Below are positions 1-8,170 of a DNA stretch of 64,000 bases, piece by piece. The translations under genes were made by a program, and so were the position numbers. Origin of the DNA: an uncultured Sphingobacteriales bacterium (GTDB taxonomy: Bacteria; Bacteroidota; Bacteroidia; Chitinophagales; Chitinophagaceae); assembly GCA_937991535.1 (NCBI GenBank), contig CALKHN010000071.1:1-64000 (forward strand), written 5' to 3'. Position 1 is the first letter of the stretch. Each line of letters opens with the position of its first letter. The notes below the pieces were generated by a model that was given only the letters and a program-made list of their open reading frames with translations, ran no database searches and was not told where the DNA came from.

Positions 1-82
1 AACCTAAAGATAATAAAATATTATTTTAATACTATTGATAGCGGTTTATTATAAGGACGGTTAAAAGTATTTTAATAAAATA

Positions 83-111
83 AAAAGCCGGCAATAAAAT
101 CACCGGCTTTT
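83..111 (-). terminator. Rho-independent terminator of the deoxyhypusine-synthase-like gene
   Basis: On the minus strand a 9-bp stem (AAAAGCCGG / CCGGCTTTT) with an 11-nt A/T-rich loop is followed by a T-rich run. It lies 18 bp beyond the stop codon of the minus-strand gene at 129-1103, where an intrinsic terminator would be expected. The A and T runs on both sides mean it could act in both directions. Confidence 0.75.
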
Positions 112-128
112 ATAAATTTTTATTTGTT

Positions 129-1103
129 TTACCATCCCAGCAGCCAGGCAAATATGAGCGGCGCTACAATGGTGGCATCACTTTCCACGATGAATTTTGG
201 CGTATTGATATCCAATTTACCCCAGGTAATTTTTTCATTGGGCACTGCGCCTGAATAAGAGCCGTAGGAAGTAGTGGAATCGCTGATCTGACAGAAATAA
301 CTCCAGAAAGGTACATCATGCCATTCCAGGTCCTGGTACATCATGGGCACTACGCATATAGGAAAGTCGCCGGCAATACCGCCGCCGATCTGGAAAAATC
401 CAACACCTTTACCGCCACTGTTGGCCCTGTACCATTCGGTAAGCCAAACCATGTATTCGATGCCACTTTTCATGGTACTGGCTTTTAGCTCCTGTTTAAT
501 AACGTAGGATGCGAAAATATTGCCCATGGTACTGTCTTCCCAACCGGGAACAACAATAGGGATATTTTTTTGTGCTGCGGCCAGCATCCAGCTATTTTGG
601 GGATCAATTTCATAATGCTGTTCCAGCACGCCGCTCAGCAATAGCTTGTACATGAATTCGTGGGGGAAATACCGCTCGCCGTTGGCGTCTGCTTCCTTCC
701 ATATTTTCACGATGTGTTTTTGTATTCTGCGAAAAGCTTCTTCTTCCGGAATGCAGGTATCGGTTACACGGTTATAATGATTTTCCAGCAGGTCCCATTC
801 TTCCTGCGGGCTCAGATCGCGGTAGTTGGGCACGCGTTTATAGTGACTGTGGGCCACCAGGTTCATAATATCTTCTTCTAAGTTGGCGCCGGTACAACTA
901 ATGATCTGCACTTTATCCTGGCGGATCATTTCGGCCAGCGACAGGCCCAGTTCGGCGGTGCTCATGGCGCCGGCAAGGGTGATCATCATTTTGCCGCCTT
1001 CCAATAAATGCGTTTCATATCCTTTAGCCGCGTCCATCAGTGCGGCCGAATTAAAATGCCTGTAGTGGTGTTGTATGAACTGCGATACGGGTCCTCTTTG
1101 CAT
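129..1103 (-). CDS. Deoxyhypusine synthase family protein
   Basis: A 324-residue protein of the deoxyhypusine synthase (DHS) family. Eukaryotic and archaeal members use NAD and spermidine to modify a lysine of eIF5A. Bacteria lack eIF5A, so bacterial members probably act on polyamines or another acceptor. Visible family features are the glycine-rich GVGFFQIGGGIAGDFPI segment near residues 234-250, typical of the NAD site, and the C-terminal EKITWGKL motif, whose lysine (about K296) matches the catalytic lysine of DHS (SWGK in the human enzyme). Length is slightly below that of eukaryotic DHS (about 370). The start is an ATG. The gene stands alone with its own terminator. Family assignment is firm; the substrate is unknown. 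Confidence 0.88.
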   Translation of the reverse strand: MQRGPVSQFIQHHYRHFNSAALMDAAKGYETHLLEGGKMMITLAGAMSTAELGLSLAEMIRQDKVQIISCTGANLEEDIMNLVAHSHYKRVPNYRDLSPQEEWDLLENHYNRVTDTCIPEEEAFRRIQKHIVKIWKEADANGERYFPHEFMYKLLLSGVLEQHYEIDPQNSWMLAAAQKNIPIVVPGWEDSTMGNIFASYVIKQELKASTMKSGIEYMVWLTEWYRANSGGKGVGFFQIGGGIAGDFPICVVPMMYQDLEWHDVPFWSYFCQISDSTTSYGSYSGAVPNEKITWGKLDINTPKFIVESDATIVAPLIFAWLLGW

Positions 1104-1376
1104 AATAATGGCTTTATGGTATTGCCTGCAAAAATAGGATAATTAGGTGGGATGGGTTGGGGTGAAATCATGAGGATTGGGCTAACAAGGCCGGATGAGT
1201 TGAAATAGGGACCAGGAGCCGGGCGGGGTGTTAACCAGAATAGGATGCAGTAATGTTAACTTAACTGATCCGAATTCGAAATGCAGCATAAATAACCGGC
1301 GGCCGCCGTCTCGGTTTAATCGGCTTAACTTTTTTTACATAGCAAATGGTTCTTTGGGCAGATTCTTCAGGTTTTT
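1104..1376. other. Intergenic region with a possible degenerate heptad tract
   Basis: No gene is visible. From about 1148 to 1305 the text can be phased in 7-nt words, for example GGACCAG then GAGCCGG, and CTGATCC, GAATTCG, AAATGCA. These resemble the clearer heptad arrays elsewhere in this window, but conservation is weak here. The region should contain the promoter of the minus-strand gene at 129-1103; no confident box was seen. Confidence 0.3.
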
Positions 1377-2213
1377 TTAAAAGATCACCGTTTTGTTTCC
1401 GCTCAGCATTACCCTGTCTTCCAGCACGAGCTTTATTGCCTGTGCCAGCACCATTTTTTCTATACCCTTGCCGGCCTTAGCCATTTCCGCTGCATTCTGC
1501 GAGTGATCAACAGGAATAACATTCTGGCATATAATGGGTCCCTCATCTAAATGGTTGTTTACGAAATGCGCGGTGGCGCCAATGATCTTTACACCGCGGT
1601 TGTAGGCCTGGCGGTACGGGTGAGCGCCTATAAAAGCAGGCAAAAAAGAGTGATGGATATTGATGATCTTTCCTTCGTAGTGTTTTACAAAATCCGGGGT
1701 GAGTATGCGCATATACCTGGCCAATACTATATAATCCGGTGAATGGCTGTTGATAGCGCTGATCAGCAATTGTTCATGTTCCTCCCGCGAAAGTTCTTCG
1801 GCAGCGATATGATGATAGGGCAGGTTGAACCTTTCGGTAAAATCCCTTAACAGATCATAATTGCTTATTACTGCCTTTATCTCTGCATTCCATTCGTTAA
1901 AATGATTGCGCATCAGCAGGTCACCCAAACAATGATTTTCTTTGGTAACCAGGATAACCAGTTTCTTTTTGCGGTCGGGCACTACTTCTATGCGGCTCCT
2001 GGGTGGCAACACTCTTGTTAATGCTTCCAGCAAGGTCTTTGCATTCGCTATTCCTTCCACTTCGGTTCGCATAAAGAACCGGTTGGTTTCATCATCTACA
2101 AATTCCCTGTTTTTTACAATGTTCAACCCATTTTCATATAACACGCGGGTGATTTTGTATATCAGGCCCTTTTCATCGCTGCAATTCACCAGTATAGTGA
2201 GTGATGTATTCAT
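1377..2213 (-). CDS. purU: Formyltetrahydrofolate deformylase
   Basis: PurU hydrolyses 10-formyl-tetrahydrofolate to formate and tetrahydrofolate, balancing the one-carbon pool and supplying formate for purine synthesis. Two domains are visible: an N-terminal ACT domain (TSLTILVNCSDEKGLIYKIT onward, about residues 3-80) and a C-terminal formyltransferase fold. The second carries the INIHHSFLPAFIGAHPY segment with the catalytic His and the LDEGPII segment with the catalytic Asp. I chose the ATG at 2213 (278 residues) because AGGA lies about 11 nt upstream and the ACT domain begins directly. The upstream TTG at 2267 would add an unlikely 18-residue extension. The usual family length is about 280, so the gene looks complete. 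Confidence 0.93.
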   Translation of the reverse strand: MNTSLTILVNCSDEKGLIYKITRVLYENGLNIVKNREFVDDETNRFFMRTEVEGIANAKTLLEALTRVLPPRSRIEVVPDRKKKLVILVTKENHCLGDLLMRNHFNEWNAEIKAVISNYDLLRDFTERFNLPYHHIAAEELSREEHEQLLISAINSHSPDYIVLARYMRILTPDFVKHYEGKIINIHHSFLPAFIGAHPYRQAYNRGVKIIGATAHFVNNHLDEGPIICQNVIPVDHSQNAAEMAKAGKGIEKMVLAQAIKLVLEDRVMLSGNKTVIF

Positions 2214-2267
2214 GTTTACTAATATCCTTTTTGTAAAGTAAATGCTTTTTGATATGCAGTATTTCAA

Positions 2268-3779
2268 TCATTTTCCGATTACCACCATATGGTTTAGCTT
2301 ATTATAGCCTGTAGCTGCTTCCCATACATTTTTATTGGCCAATTGTATGCTGTATTCAGGTCTTTTTGAAAGAGAAGGATATGGGTCGGGTAAATTCAGC
2401 AGCAATGCATAGCTGCCGGCAATAATGGAATCGGATAATGTTATTGTTTCCTTCCAATGTATAGTACCCGAAAACCAAAAGCGTATATCCGTTTTGCAGG
2501 GGATGATAAAAATTTTGCCACTTACCGTGTTCCGCAATACCAGTTGAACGGTGCGGGCATTAAAAGGAGAAGCAAAACCTTTATTGCTGAGATTAATAGA
2601 AAAGGCAAATGGCTCAGCCGCTTTGCCGGCGGAAGGGAAATGGGCATCCTTTAAAACAAAACGATAACCCAGTCTTTTTTTAATGCTGTGCATGCAACCC
2701 GCCGAATCCCAGTCATTGTTTACTGTATTGTTGTAACCTGTATTCAGGTAACTGTAATGCATAGCTGCCATTTCCTGCTCTGCATGGCCTGCGGGAGCGC
2801 AATCATTCTGCGGACTAAAAGCATCATCACAGGTTTCACCGCCAACGGGGCCGTACCGGCTATCGGCTGCGAAATATTTTCGCATTGCTTCATTTGCAGG
2901 CTTTTTGGGAGTGGATGAACTGCCGTAGTCGTAGTAGGTACCATAATCATCGGCACTTGCCAGGAAACAATCGTTGTGAAAACCTATTCTTGCTTTATCC
3001 GTTTGATTATATGCCTTTTCGCGGCTCAGGGGTTGTGCATCAGTGGGGGCTGAAGGGCCGTATACAAATTTCTGTTTCATCTGCGGGGTACGCACCTGCA
3101 CCATCCTGTCCTCCGGCAAAGCATCTAACAGTGCTTTCAGTATGTCGTTCCGGTCACGCCAGCTACTGTCCATTACCCTTCCGGCGCCGTTGTCAGAGGC
3201 ATCACCAAAATAATCTGTATAATAGTTTTCACCCCATATACCAATAAACCCCTGTTGCAGCACCGCTATGATATCTGCATTTTTTTGAAGCAAAGGTTTT
3301 AACTGCGAGATGTGGTGAAGCACAATAGCTTTGGGAGCGTCTCCATAGGGAGGGCAAATGCCTTCTTTATCGGCACAACCATTTGCATGCACTTTGTTGA
3401 TATAGGAAAACCGGAGGATCATTTTTAATCCCGCATTTCTCACCACGGCGAAATCATTGTCCAGTTTTTGGAGAAAATCGGCACTCAGCGGTTTGTTAAC
3501 GAACTGGTCTAATATATAGTACCTGAATAGCAGCGTTGAGTAGATGGCGTAACTGGCGCTGCCATGCTTTTGCTGTATTGTTCTGTATTGAGTTAGCTGC
3601 TGCTCATTTAACGGAACAAAATTACCTGCATGTGTTTGTGAAGGGATATAAAAACCTCTTTCCGGGTTGGGAAAATCAGTGTTGCTTTCGGTATAACGGA
3701 CTGTTACAGGCTGTGCGTGTACCCATTGAAAGTTGATAATAAAATGAACACATAGCAAGACAGATATGAAGTTTCTCAT
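2268..3779 (-). CDS. Secreted DUF4874/DUF4832 domain protein
   Basis: About 503 residues with an N-terminal signal peptide (RNFISVLLCVHFIINFQWVHA) ending at AQP. The mature start contains the NPERGFY signature of DUF4874. The central part, with aromatic and acidic clusters such as the GFIGIWGENYY segment, resembles the TIM-barrel-like region of these proteins. The C-terminal half corresponds to DUF4832, probably a beta-sandwich. Such proteins are suspected carbohydrate-active enzymes, but no activity can be assigned here. The start is the ATG at 3779; a TTG four codons upstream is the alternative. It lies 54 bp upstream of purU on the same strand, but the functions appear unrelated. Confidence 0.8.
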   Translation of the reverse strand: MRNFISVLLCVHFIINFQWVHAQPVTVRYTESNTDFPNPERGFYIPSQTHAGNFVPLNEQQLTQYRTIQQKHGSASYAIYSTLLFRYYILDQFVNKPLSADFLQKLDNDFAVVRNAGLKMILRFSYINKVHANGCADKEGICPPYGDAPKAIVLHHISQLKPLLQKNADIIAVLQQGFIGIWGENYYTDYFGDASDNGAGRVMDSSWRDRNDILKALLDALPEDRMVQVRTPQMKQKFVYGPSAPTDAQPLSREKAYNQTDKARIGFHNDCFLASADDYGTYYDYGSSSTPKKPANEAMRKYFAADSRYGPVGGETCDDAFSPQNDCAPAGHAEQEMAAMHYSYLNTGYNNTVNNDWDSAGCMHSIKKRLGYRFVLKDAHFPSAGKAAEPFAFSINLSNKGFASPFNARTVQLVLRNTVSGKIFIIPCKTDIRFWFSGTIHWKETITLSDSIIAGSYALLLNLPDPYPSLSKRPEYSIQLANKNVWEAATGYNKLNHMVVIGK

Positions 3780-4011
3780 GGACACGTTCAATTAATTCTA
3801 TTTAAAATATCTTATCTTTTAATTGATAAATGCAGAACTTTTACAAAAGTTCACTGATTCTCCCTTTAAAAGTACAGCTTCCTGTTATTTTACTTTGGAT
3901 ATTATGGCATTTCCCGGGAATGTTTTTTGAAATCTTTTCCGGGTTAAGAATAATTTTATTACCTTAAACTATCCGTTCCCGCCGTTTCATTATTTACAGC
4001 TAACACCTAAA

Positions 4012-4935
4012 ATGCTAACTATGAAAGTGCACGCAGTTTACCTGTTGTTCCTGTGCTGTTTATTGAGCAAACTTCCCTTTGCACAGGATTATTTTTACAA
4101 TAACCGTTATTACGAAAGCGATTTTCTTTTCGAAGCCGGATTTTCAATTGGGGCCATCAACAGCCTTACGGATATAGGGGGAAGACCGGGTAATGGCAAG
4201 CGATTCCTTAAAGATTTGAACTGGCAAAATACAAGGCTCAGCGGAGGTATTTTTATGGGCGTAACTTACCGTTATGCATTGTCTGCATGGCTATCGTTTA
4301 ATGCGGGCAATATACTTGCCTGCGATAGTATCCTGAAAAATGATCCTTCCGAAGCCCGCAACCGTTACCGGCGCAACCTGCATTTTAAAAGCAGCATTAC
4401 AGAGCTGATGTTTCTTATCGAATTGCACCCGCTGATGTTTTTCCGGGCAAATAATAAAGCGGACAGGTTTTCTCCCTATTTGGTTGGGGGTACAGGCTTG
4501 TTTCATTTTGATCCGAAAGCCTTTCTTAACGGCGAATGGGTTGCGCTAAATGAGTTGCACACAGAAGGACAGGGCTTTGTGGAATACCCCGAAAGAAAGG
4601 AATACAAACTTACACAGCTTAATTTTCCTGTAGGCGCAGGTATAAAATTCGAGTGTTCAGCTTTACTGAATCTTCGCCTCGAAATATTACACCGCATTAC
4701 CCGAACCGATTATTTAGATGATGTAAGTACACGCTATATTGATCCTTCTTTATTCCAAAAATATCTTTCTCCCAATCAGGCATCCTATGCGCTGCAATTA
4801 CACAACAGGCAAAAAGAACTTGACCCATCAGTTGTAACACCGCGCAATGCCATACGGGGCAACAACAGCAGGAATGATTCTTATTTTACTATACAATGCA
4901 AATTGAGCCTGATAATGGGTCGCGAAAGAAGATAA
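4012..4935 (+). CDS. Outer-membrane beta-barrel protein (DUF6089-like)
   Basis: A 307-residue protein with a clear signal peptide (VHAVYLLFLCCLLSKLPFAQ) and then alternating hydrophobic/polar strands rich in aromatic residues and glycine. Examples are FLFEAGFSIGAINSLTDIGG, SGGIFMGVTYRY and LNFPVGAGIKF. It ends in RNDSYFTIQCKLSLIMG, typical of the last strand of an OmpA/PorT-like eight-stranded barrel. The whole layout, including the late NDSYF block, matches the Bacteroidota family DUF6089. The role is unknown; related barrels contribute to envelope structure. Two in-frame ATGs (4012 and 4021) are both possible starts. It stands alone between convergent and divergent neighbours. Confidence 0.8.
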   Translation: MLTMKVHAVYLLFLCCLLSKLPFAQDYFYNNRYYESDFLFEAGFSIGAINSLTDIGGRPGNGKRFLKDLNWQNTRLSGGIFMGVTYRYALSAWLSFNAGNILACDSILKNDPSEARNRYRRNLHFKSSITELMFLIELHPLMFFRANNKADRFSPYLVGGTGLFHFDPKAFLNGEWVALNELHTEGQGFVEYPERKEYKLTQLNFPVGAGIKFECSALLNLRLEILHRITRTDYLDDVSTRYIDPSLFQKYLSPNQASYALQLHNRQKELDPSVVTPRNAIRGNNSRNDSYFTIQCKLSLIMGRERR

Positions 4936-4950
4936 AGTGATTGAGGCCTT

Positions 4951-4990
4951 TAATGCCACAAAGACGCCAGGACACGAAGTTGCACCAGGA
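4951..4990 (+). repeat. Short degenerate heptad tract (CACAAAG type)
   Basis: Just after the gene ending at 4935 the sequence runs CACAAAG, ACGCCAG, GACACGA, AGTTGCA, CCAGGAT in 7-nt steps. Related phrases occur on the other strand near 9383-9420 and 29785-29850. Membership in the same heptad family as the longer arrays is likely but not proven by this short piece. Confidence 0.4.
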
Positions 4991-5009
4991 TGCTTTGTTA
5001 AATCTTACT

Positions 5010-5516
5010 TCATTTTCCAGGCTTTACATAGCCGTTGAAGCTAATGGATGATCTGTTGGTAAGCTGCACATTTAACTGTGCTGAACCATTATTGAATAAA
5101 ATAAAATCCAGCAACTGCACTTCCCTGTAATCTTTTGGTCTGATGGTAATATTCCATCTTCCTTTTTCATTTTGCTCTTTACTGAGGCTGAAATCTGTGG
5201 TTTTAAAATCCAGTGGGCTGCGCGTTTCCATAACAGGACCAGAATATGCCCTGCCAAAATATGGCAGGTAAGCGATTACAGTATCCTTACTGCAACGCAC
5301 ATCGTATTGCCCGGTTAAACTTCTTGAACGTCCGTGTTGAGGAAGGGCTCTGTCGGCAATAAATATCCAGTTGTCGTTAGCAATTGCCTTTGCCATTTCT
5401 TCGCTGGTAGCAGTACCGGTTGACTGCTTTGCAGGAGTGCAACCAGCAAGAATTAAGATAAGTGGCATTCCTGAAAAAAGGCAGAACAGAACCAGGAAAT
5501 TCAATTTTTGTTTCAT
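5010..5516 (-). CDS. DUF4251 family lipoprotein
   Basis: A 168-residue predicted lipoprotein. The signal peptide ends in the lipobox LILAGC, so the protein should be lipid-anchored in the envelope. The following region has the pattern of Bacteroidota DUF4251: WIFIADRALPQHGRSRSLTG, SKDTVIAYLPYFGRAYSGP and KDYREVQLLDFILFNNGSAQL. I chose the ATG at 5516 because it puts a short basic n-region (MKQK) directly before the hydrophobic core. ATG 5522 is equally possible, while a start at 5591 would leave an implausibly long leader. The function of the family is unknown. Confidence 0.8.
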   Translation of the reverse strand: MKQKLNFLVLFCLFSGMPLILILAGCTPAKQSTGTATSEEMAKAIANDNWIFIADRALPQHGRSRSLTGQYDVRCSKDTVIAYLPYFGRAYSGPVMETRSPLDFKTTDFSLSKEQNEKGRWNITIRPKDYREVQLLDFILFNNGSAQLNVQLTNRSSISFNGYVKPGK

Positions 5517-5670
5517 ATGCATAGGTTTAACAGGAACATTTTTGTCGGACTTCTGCCCATCTTCTGGTTTGTACATGTGCACCGCTCTCATGAGCAGGAA
5601 GATGAAAATCTTTTTTATGGTTGTATATGTTTAAAATACAGAAAACTGCATTTTACATTCAGACTTTCTC

Positions 5671-6768
5671 TTAATACCAGCCTCTCTTTCTGAAAATATA
5701 CAGCATAATCAGGGGGATAAACAGCATGGCTGCTACGGAAATGTAAAAACCCCACTTATTGTGGAGCAAAGGAATGGCTTCGAAATTCATTCCAAAGATA
5801 CCCCCTATAACCGTAGCCGGCGCCATCAGACAGGTAACAATAGCCATTACTTTCATCACTTCATTCATGCGAAGATTTACATTGTTGATATAAATATCCT
5901 GCATGCTCATCATCATATCGCGGTAGTTTTCGGTAAAATCATAAGCCTGTACGATATGATCATATACATCTTTAAAATATTTGGTGGTACGGTCCTCGAG
6001 CAGATCGCTTTCGCTGCGTATAAAACCATTGATGAGCTCGCGAACAGGAGCGATATTGCGTTTGAGTACAATTAACTCTTTGCGGAGATGGTTAATGTGT
6101 GCCAGGGAGCGGGTATTGCTCCGGCGGATTACATCTTCTTCCAGCAATTCAATTTGTTCGCCCAGTCTTTCCATCACTACAAAGTAATTGTCCACAATCA
6201 TATCGAGCATCGAATAGCACAGATAATCTGCCCCCCGCTGTCTTATCTTGCTGTTCACCATTTTTAATTTGTTCCGCATTGGGTCAAACACATCCCTTGA
6301 TCCGTCTTCCTGGAACGAAATAACAAAATCTCGTCCCATAGCGATGCTGATCTGTTCTGTTTCTACTGTTCGCGTGGTTTCGTTAAAATAAAGCATATTG
6401 AGCAGGCAGAACAAAATACCTTCAACATCATCCATTTTGGGGCGCTGTCCTACGCTGAGAATATCTTCTGTCAGCAGTGCATGTATGCCAAACTGGTTAC
6501 AAATCGTTTCTACATCCTGCTTGCGCAGCCCGTCAATATTCATCCATGTAATATGATCATTGTCACGAAAGGCAAAACAATCTGCTACATGGGCCGGCCG
6601 GTGTTCTTCAAAATGTTGGCCATTATAATCATACACATATATTCTTACTTCTTCCGCTTCTTCCCGAACCGGAAGAATGGTGGGATTATATTGAAATAAT
6701 TCTCTTGTACGCTGAGTGCCAAACAGCGAAGCCAGCGGCAAATAACGGAGGTATTTGTTTTTTACCAT
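5671..6768 (-). CDS. corA: CorA-family magnesium/cobalt transport protein
   Basis: A 365-residue CorA-type divalent cation channel of the inner membrane. A long acidic and helical cytoplasmic domain fills residues 1 to about 300. Two C-terminal transmembrane helices follow, with the diagnostic GMN motif at residue 326 between them (IGGIFGMNFEAIP). The last helix is followed by the basic tail FRKRGWY. These features fit Mg2+/Co2+ uptake through a homopentamer. Length is normal for the family (316-370). The start is ATG at 6768. It lies downstream of ferritin on the same strand (63 bp gap), so co-transcription is possible. Confidence 0.93.
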   Translation of the reverse strand: MVKNKYLRYLPLASLFGTQRTRELFQYNPTILPVREEAEEVRIYVYDYNGQHFEEHRPAHVADCFAFRDNDHITWMNIDGLRKQDVETICNQFGIHALLTEDILSVGQRPKMDDVEGILFCLLNMLYFNETTRTVETEQISIAMGRDFVISFQEDGSRDVFDPMRNKLKMVNSKIRQRGADYLCYSMLDMIVDNYFVVMERLGEQIELLEEDVIRRSNTRSLAHINHLRKELIVLKRNIAPVRELINGFIRSESDLLEDRTTKYFKDVYDHIVQAYDFTENYRDMMMSMQDIYINNVNLRMNEVMKVMAIVTCLMAPATVIGGIFGMNFEAIPLLHNKWGFYISVAAMLFIPLIMLYIFRKRGWY

Positions 6769-6831
6769 CAGGTATGATTGAGGAAATAACGATAACCGGT
6801 CGTCGCAAAAAATAAATACTTTTTCCAGTGC

Positions 6832-7353
6832 TTAATTCCGGCCTCCTTTTTCTGATTTTAAAGAAACGTCAATGTTAACAATATCCCGGTCAAATAAATA
6901 CAAACCGCCTTTATCATCTCCAATGAGTTTCAGTTTGTCAATTACTCTCCTGGCTAAGGCTTCTTCTTCTATCTGTTCACTTACATACCATTGCAGGAAA
7001 TTATGGGTAGTATAGTCTTTTTCCTTTAAGCAGATGTCTACCAGCTTGTTGATTTCTTCGCTTACATGAATTTCATGGTTGAGCACCTGCTCAAACAGGC
7101 TCCGGATGCCTTTGTATTTTTGGTCGGGTTGAGAGAGCGCCGGGATTATGCCATGTCCTCCCCTTTCATTGATAAATTTTATGAGCTTCAGCATATGGAT
7201 ACGCTCTTCGTCGGAATGCCTGAATAAAAAATCGGCGATGCCATTGTATCCTTCAACCTCGGCCCAACTGGCCATTGCCAGATAGATTTGTGAAGATTCG
7301 GCTTCCAGTTGTACCTGCTGGTTTAGTGATGTTGAGATTATTGGAGATATCAT
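6832..7353 (-). CDS. ftnA: Ferritin (non-heme iron storage)
   Basis: A 173-residue bacterial ferritin that oxidises Fe2+ and stores iron in a 24-subunit shell. The four-helix bundle and ferroxidase ligands are visible. The first is the Glu of LEAESSQIYLAMASWAEVEG (about residue 17); next are the E/H pair of SDEERIHMLKL (about 50-53), Glu in HEIHVSEEIN, and Gln/Glu in WYVSEQIEEE. Length is typical (160-175). The start is ATG at 7353. It is followed by corA on the same strand, grouping two metal-handling genes. Confidence 0.95.
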   Translation of the reverse strand: MISPIISTSLNQQVQLEAESSQIYLAMASWAEVEGYNGIADFLFRHSDEERIHMLKLIKFINERGGHGIIPALSQPDQKYKGIRSLFEQVLNHEIHVSEEINKLVDICLKEKDYTTHNFLQWYVSEQIEEEALARRVIDKLKLIGDDKGGLYLFDRDIVNIDVSLKSEKGGRN

Positions 7354-7490
7354 AATGTTCAGTTTATCAGTTCAATAAATGAATATCTGAAAGCTATGCA
7401 GCATAATTTTACCGAATATACGGAATCGTTAAATGATTGCCTAATCGGGATCAGGCATTAGAAATTAGGCTAAAGAAGCGTAATTTTTTT

Positions 7491-7498
7491 TATCTTTG
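7491..7498 (+). promoter_or_regulatory. Bacteroidota -7 promoter box for nfu
   Basis: TATCTTTG matches the Bacteroidota sigma-70-type -7 consensus TAnnTTTG and lies 20 bp before the nfu ATG. A clear -33 TTTG partner is not visible. Confidence 0.6.
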
Positions 7499-7517
7499 CA
7501 GCCTAAATTTGCGTATT

Positions 7518-8114
7518 ATGATCAGGACAGGTAACCCCGTGATAAGCATTTATACGGAAATGACGCCGAACCCCGAAACGATGAAGTTTGTTGCCAATAA
7601 GTTGCTGTATCCGGGTAAAAGCATTGATTTCCCCGATATTGAAACAGCAAAGCCTTCTGCCCTGGCGCAGGAGCTTTTTGGTTTTCCATTTATAAAATCT
7701 GTATTTATTGCCAGCAATTTTGTAACGCTTACTAAAACATTAGAAACGGAATGGCAGGATGTGATTCCTTCCATACGCAGCTTTTTAAAAGAATATCTTG
7801 AAGAAGGCAAAGCGATCATAAATGAAGATGAGGTAGCGATATTAAAACCAGAAGCATCCAATAATGTTGCGGCCGATGACGATGATGTTGTGAAAAGGAT
7901 TAAAGAGATTCTGGATAATTACGTAAAACCTGCTGTTGAAATGGATGGAGGCGCTATACAATTCAGGAGTTATGATGATGGTGTAGTAAACCTCATGCTG
8001 CAGGGTTCCTGTTCTGGCTGTCCTTCTTCCATGATCACGCTTAAAGCGGGTATTGAAGGTATGATGAAAAGGATGGTGCCGGAAGTAAAAGAAGTGGTGG
8101 CCGAAGCCGAATAA
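7518..8114 (+). CDS. nfuA: NifU/Nfu family Fe-S cluster carrier
   Basis: 198 residues. The N-terminal Nfu_N/HIRIP5-type domain is recognisable from TEMTPNPETMKFVANK and the following fold. The C-terminal NifU-like domain starts near VKRIKEILDNYVKPAVEMDGGAI and carries the cluster-binding CxxC in GSCSGCPSS (Cys165 and Cys168). The protein passes Fe-S clusters to target proteins in the cytoplasm. I placed the start at ATG 7518 because the TATCTTTG promoter box lies just upstream; an earlier in-frame codon (7437) would precede that promoter. A strong terminator follows immediately. Confidence 0.93.
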   Translation: MIRTGNPVISIYTEMTPNPETMKFVANKLLYPGKSIDFPDIETAKPSALAQELFGFPFIKSVFIASNFVTLTKTLETEWQDVIPSIRSFLKEYLEEGKAIINEDEVAILKPEASNNVAADDDDVVKRIKEILDNYVKPAVEMDGGAIQFRSYDDGVVNLMLQGSCSGCPSSMITLKAGIEGMMKRMVPEVKEVVAEAE

Positions 8115-8138
8115 GGTAATTGGTTTGATAAGAAATAT

Positions 8139-8168
8139 AAGAGATATGTTAGCGCATGTCTCTTTTTG
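8139..8168 (+). terminator. Rho-independent terminator after nfu
   Basis: A ten-pair stem (AAGAGATATG / CATGTCTCTT, one T-G pair) with a 6-nt loop is followed by a T run, 25 bp after the nfu stop. It ends directly before the stop of the convergent gene at 8171. Confidence 0.8.
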
Positions 8169-8170
8169 TT

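Noticed and set aside
7437..7517. Upstream start for nfu
   Set aside because: It lies before the TATCTTTG promoter box, so it would not be in the transcript.
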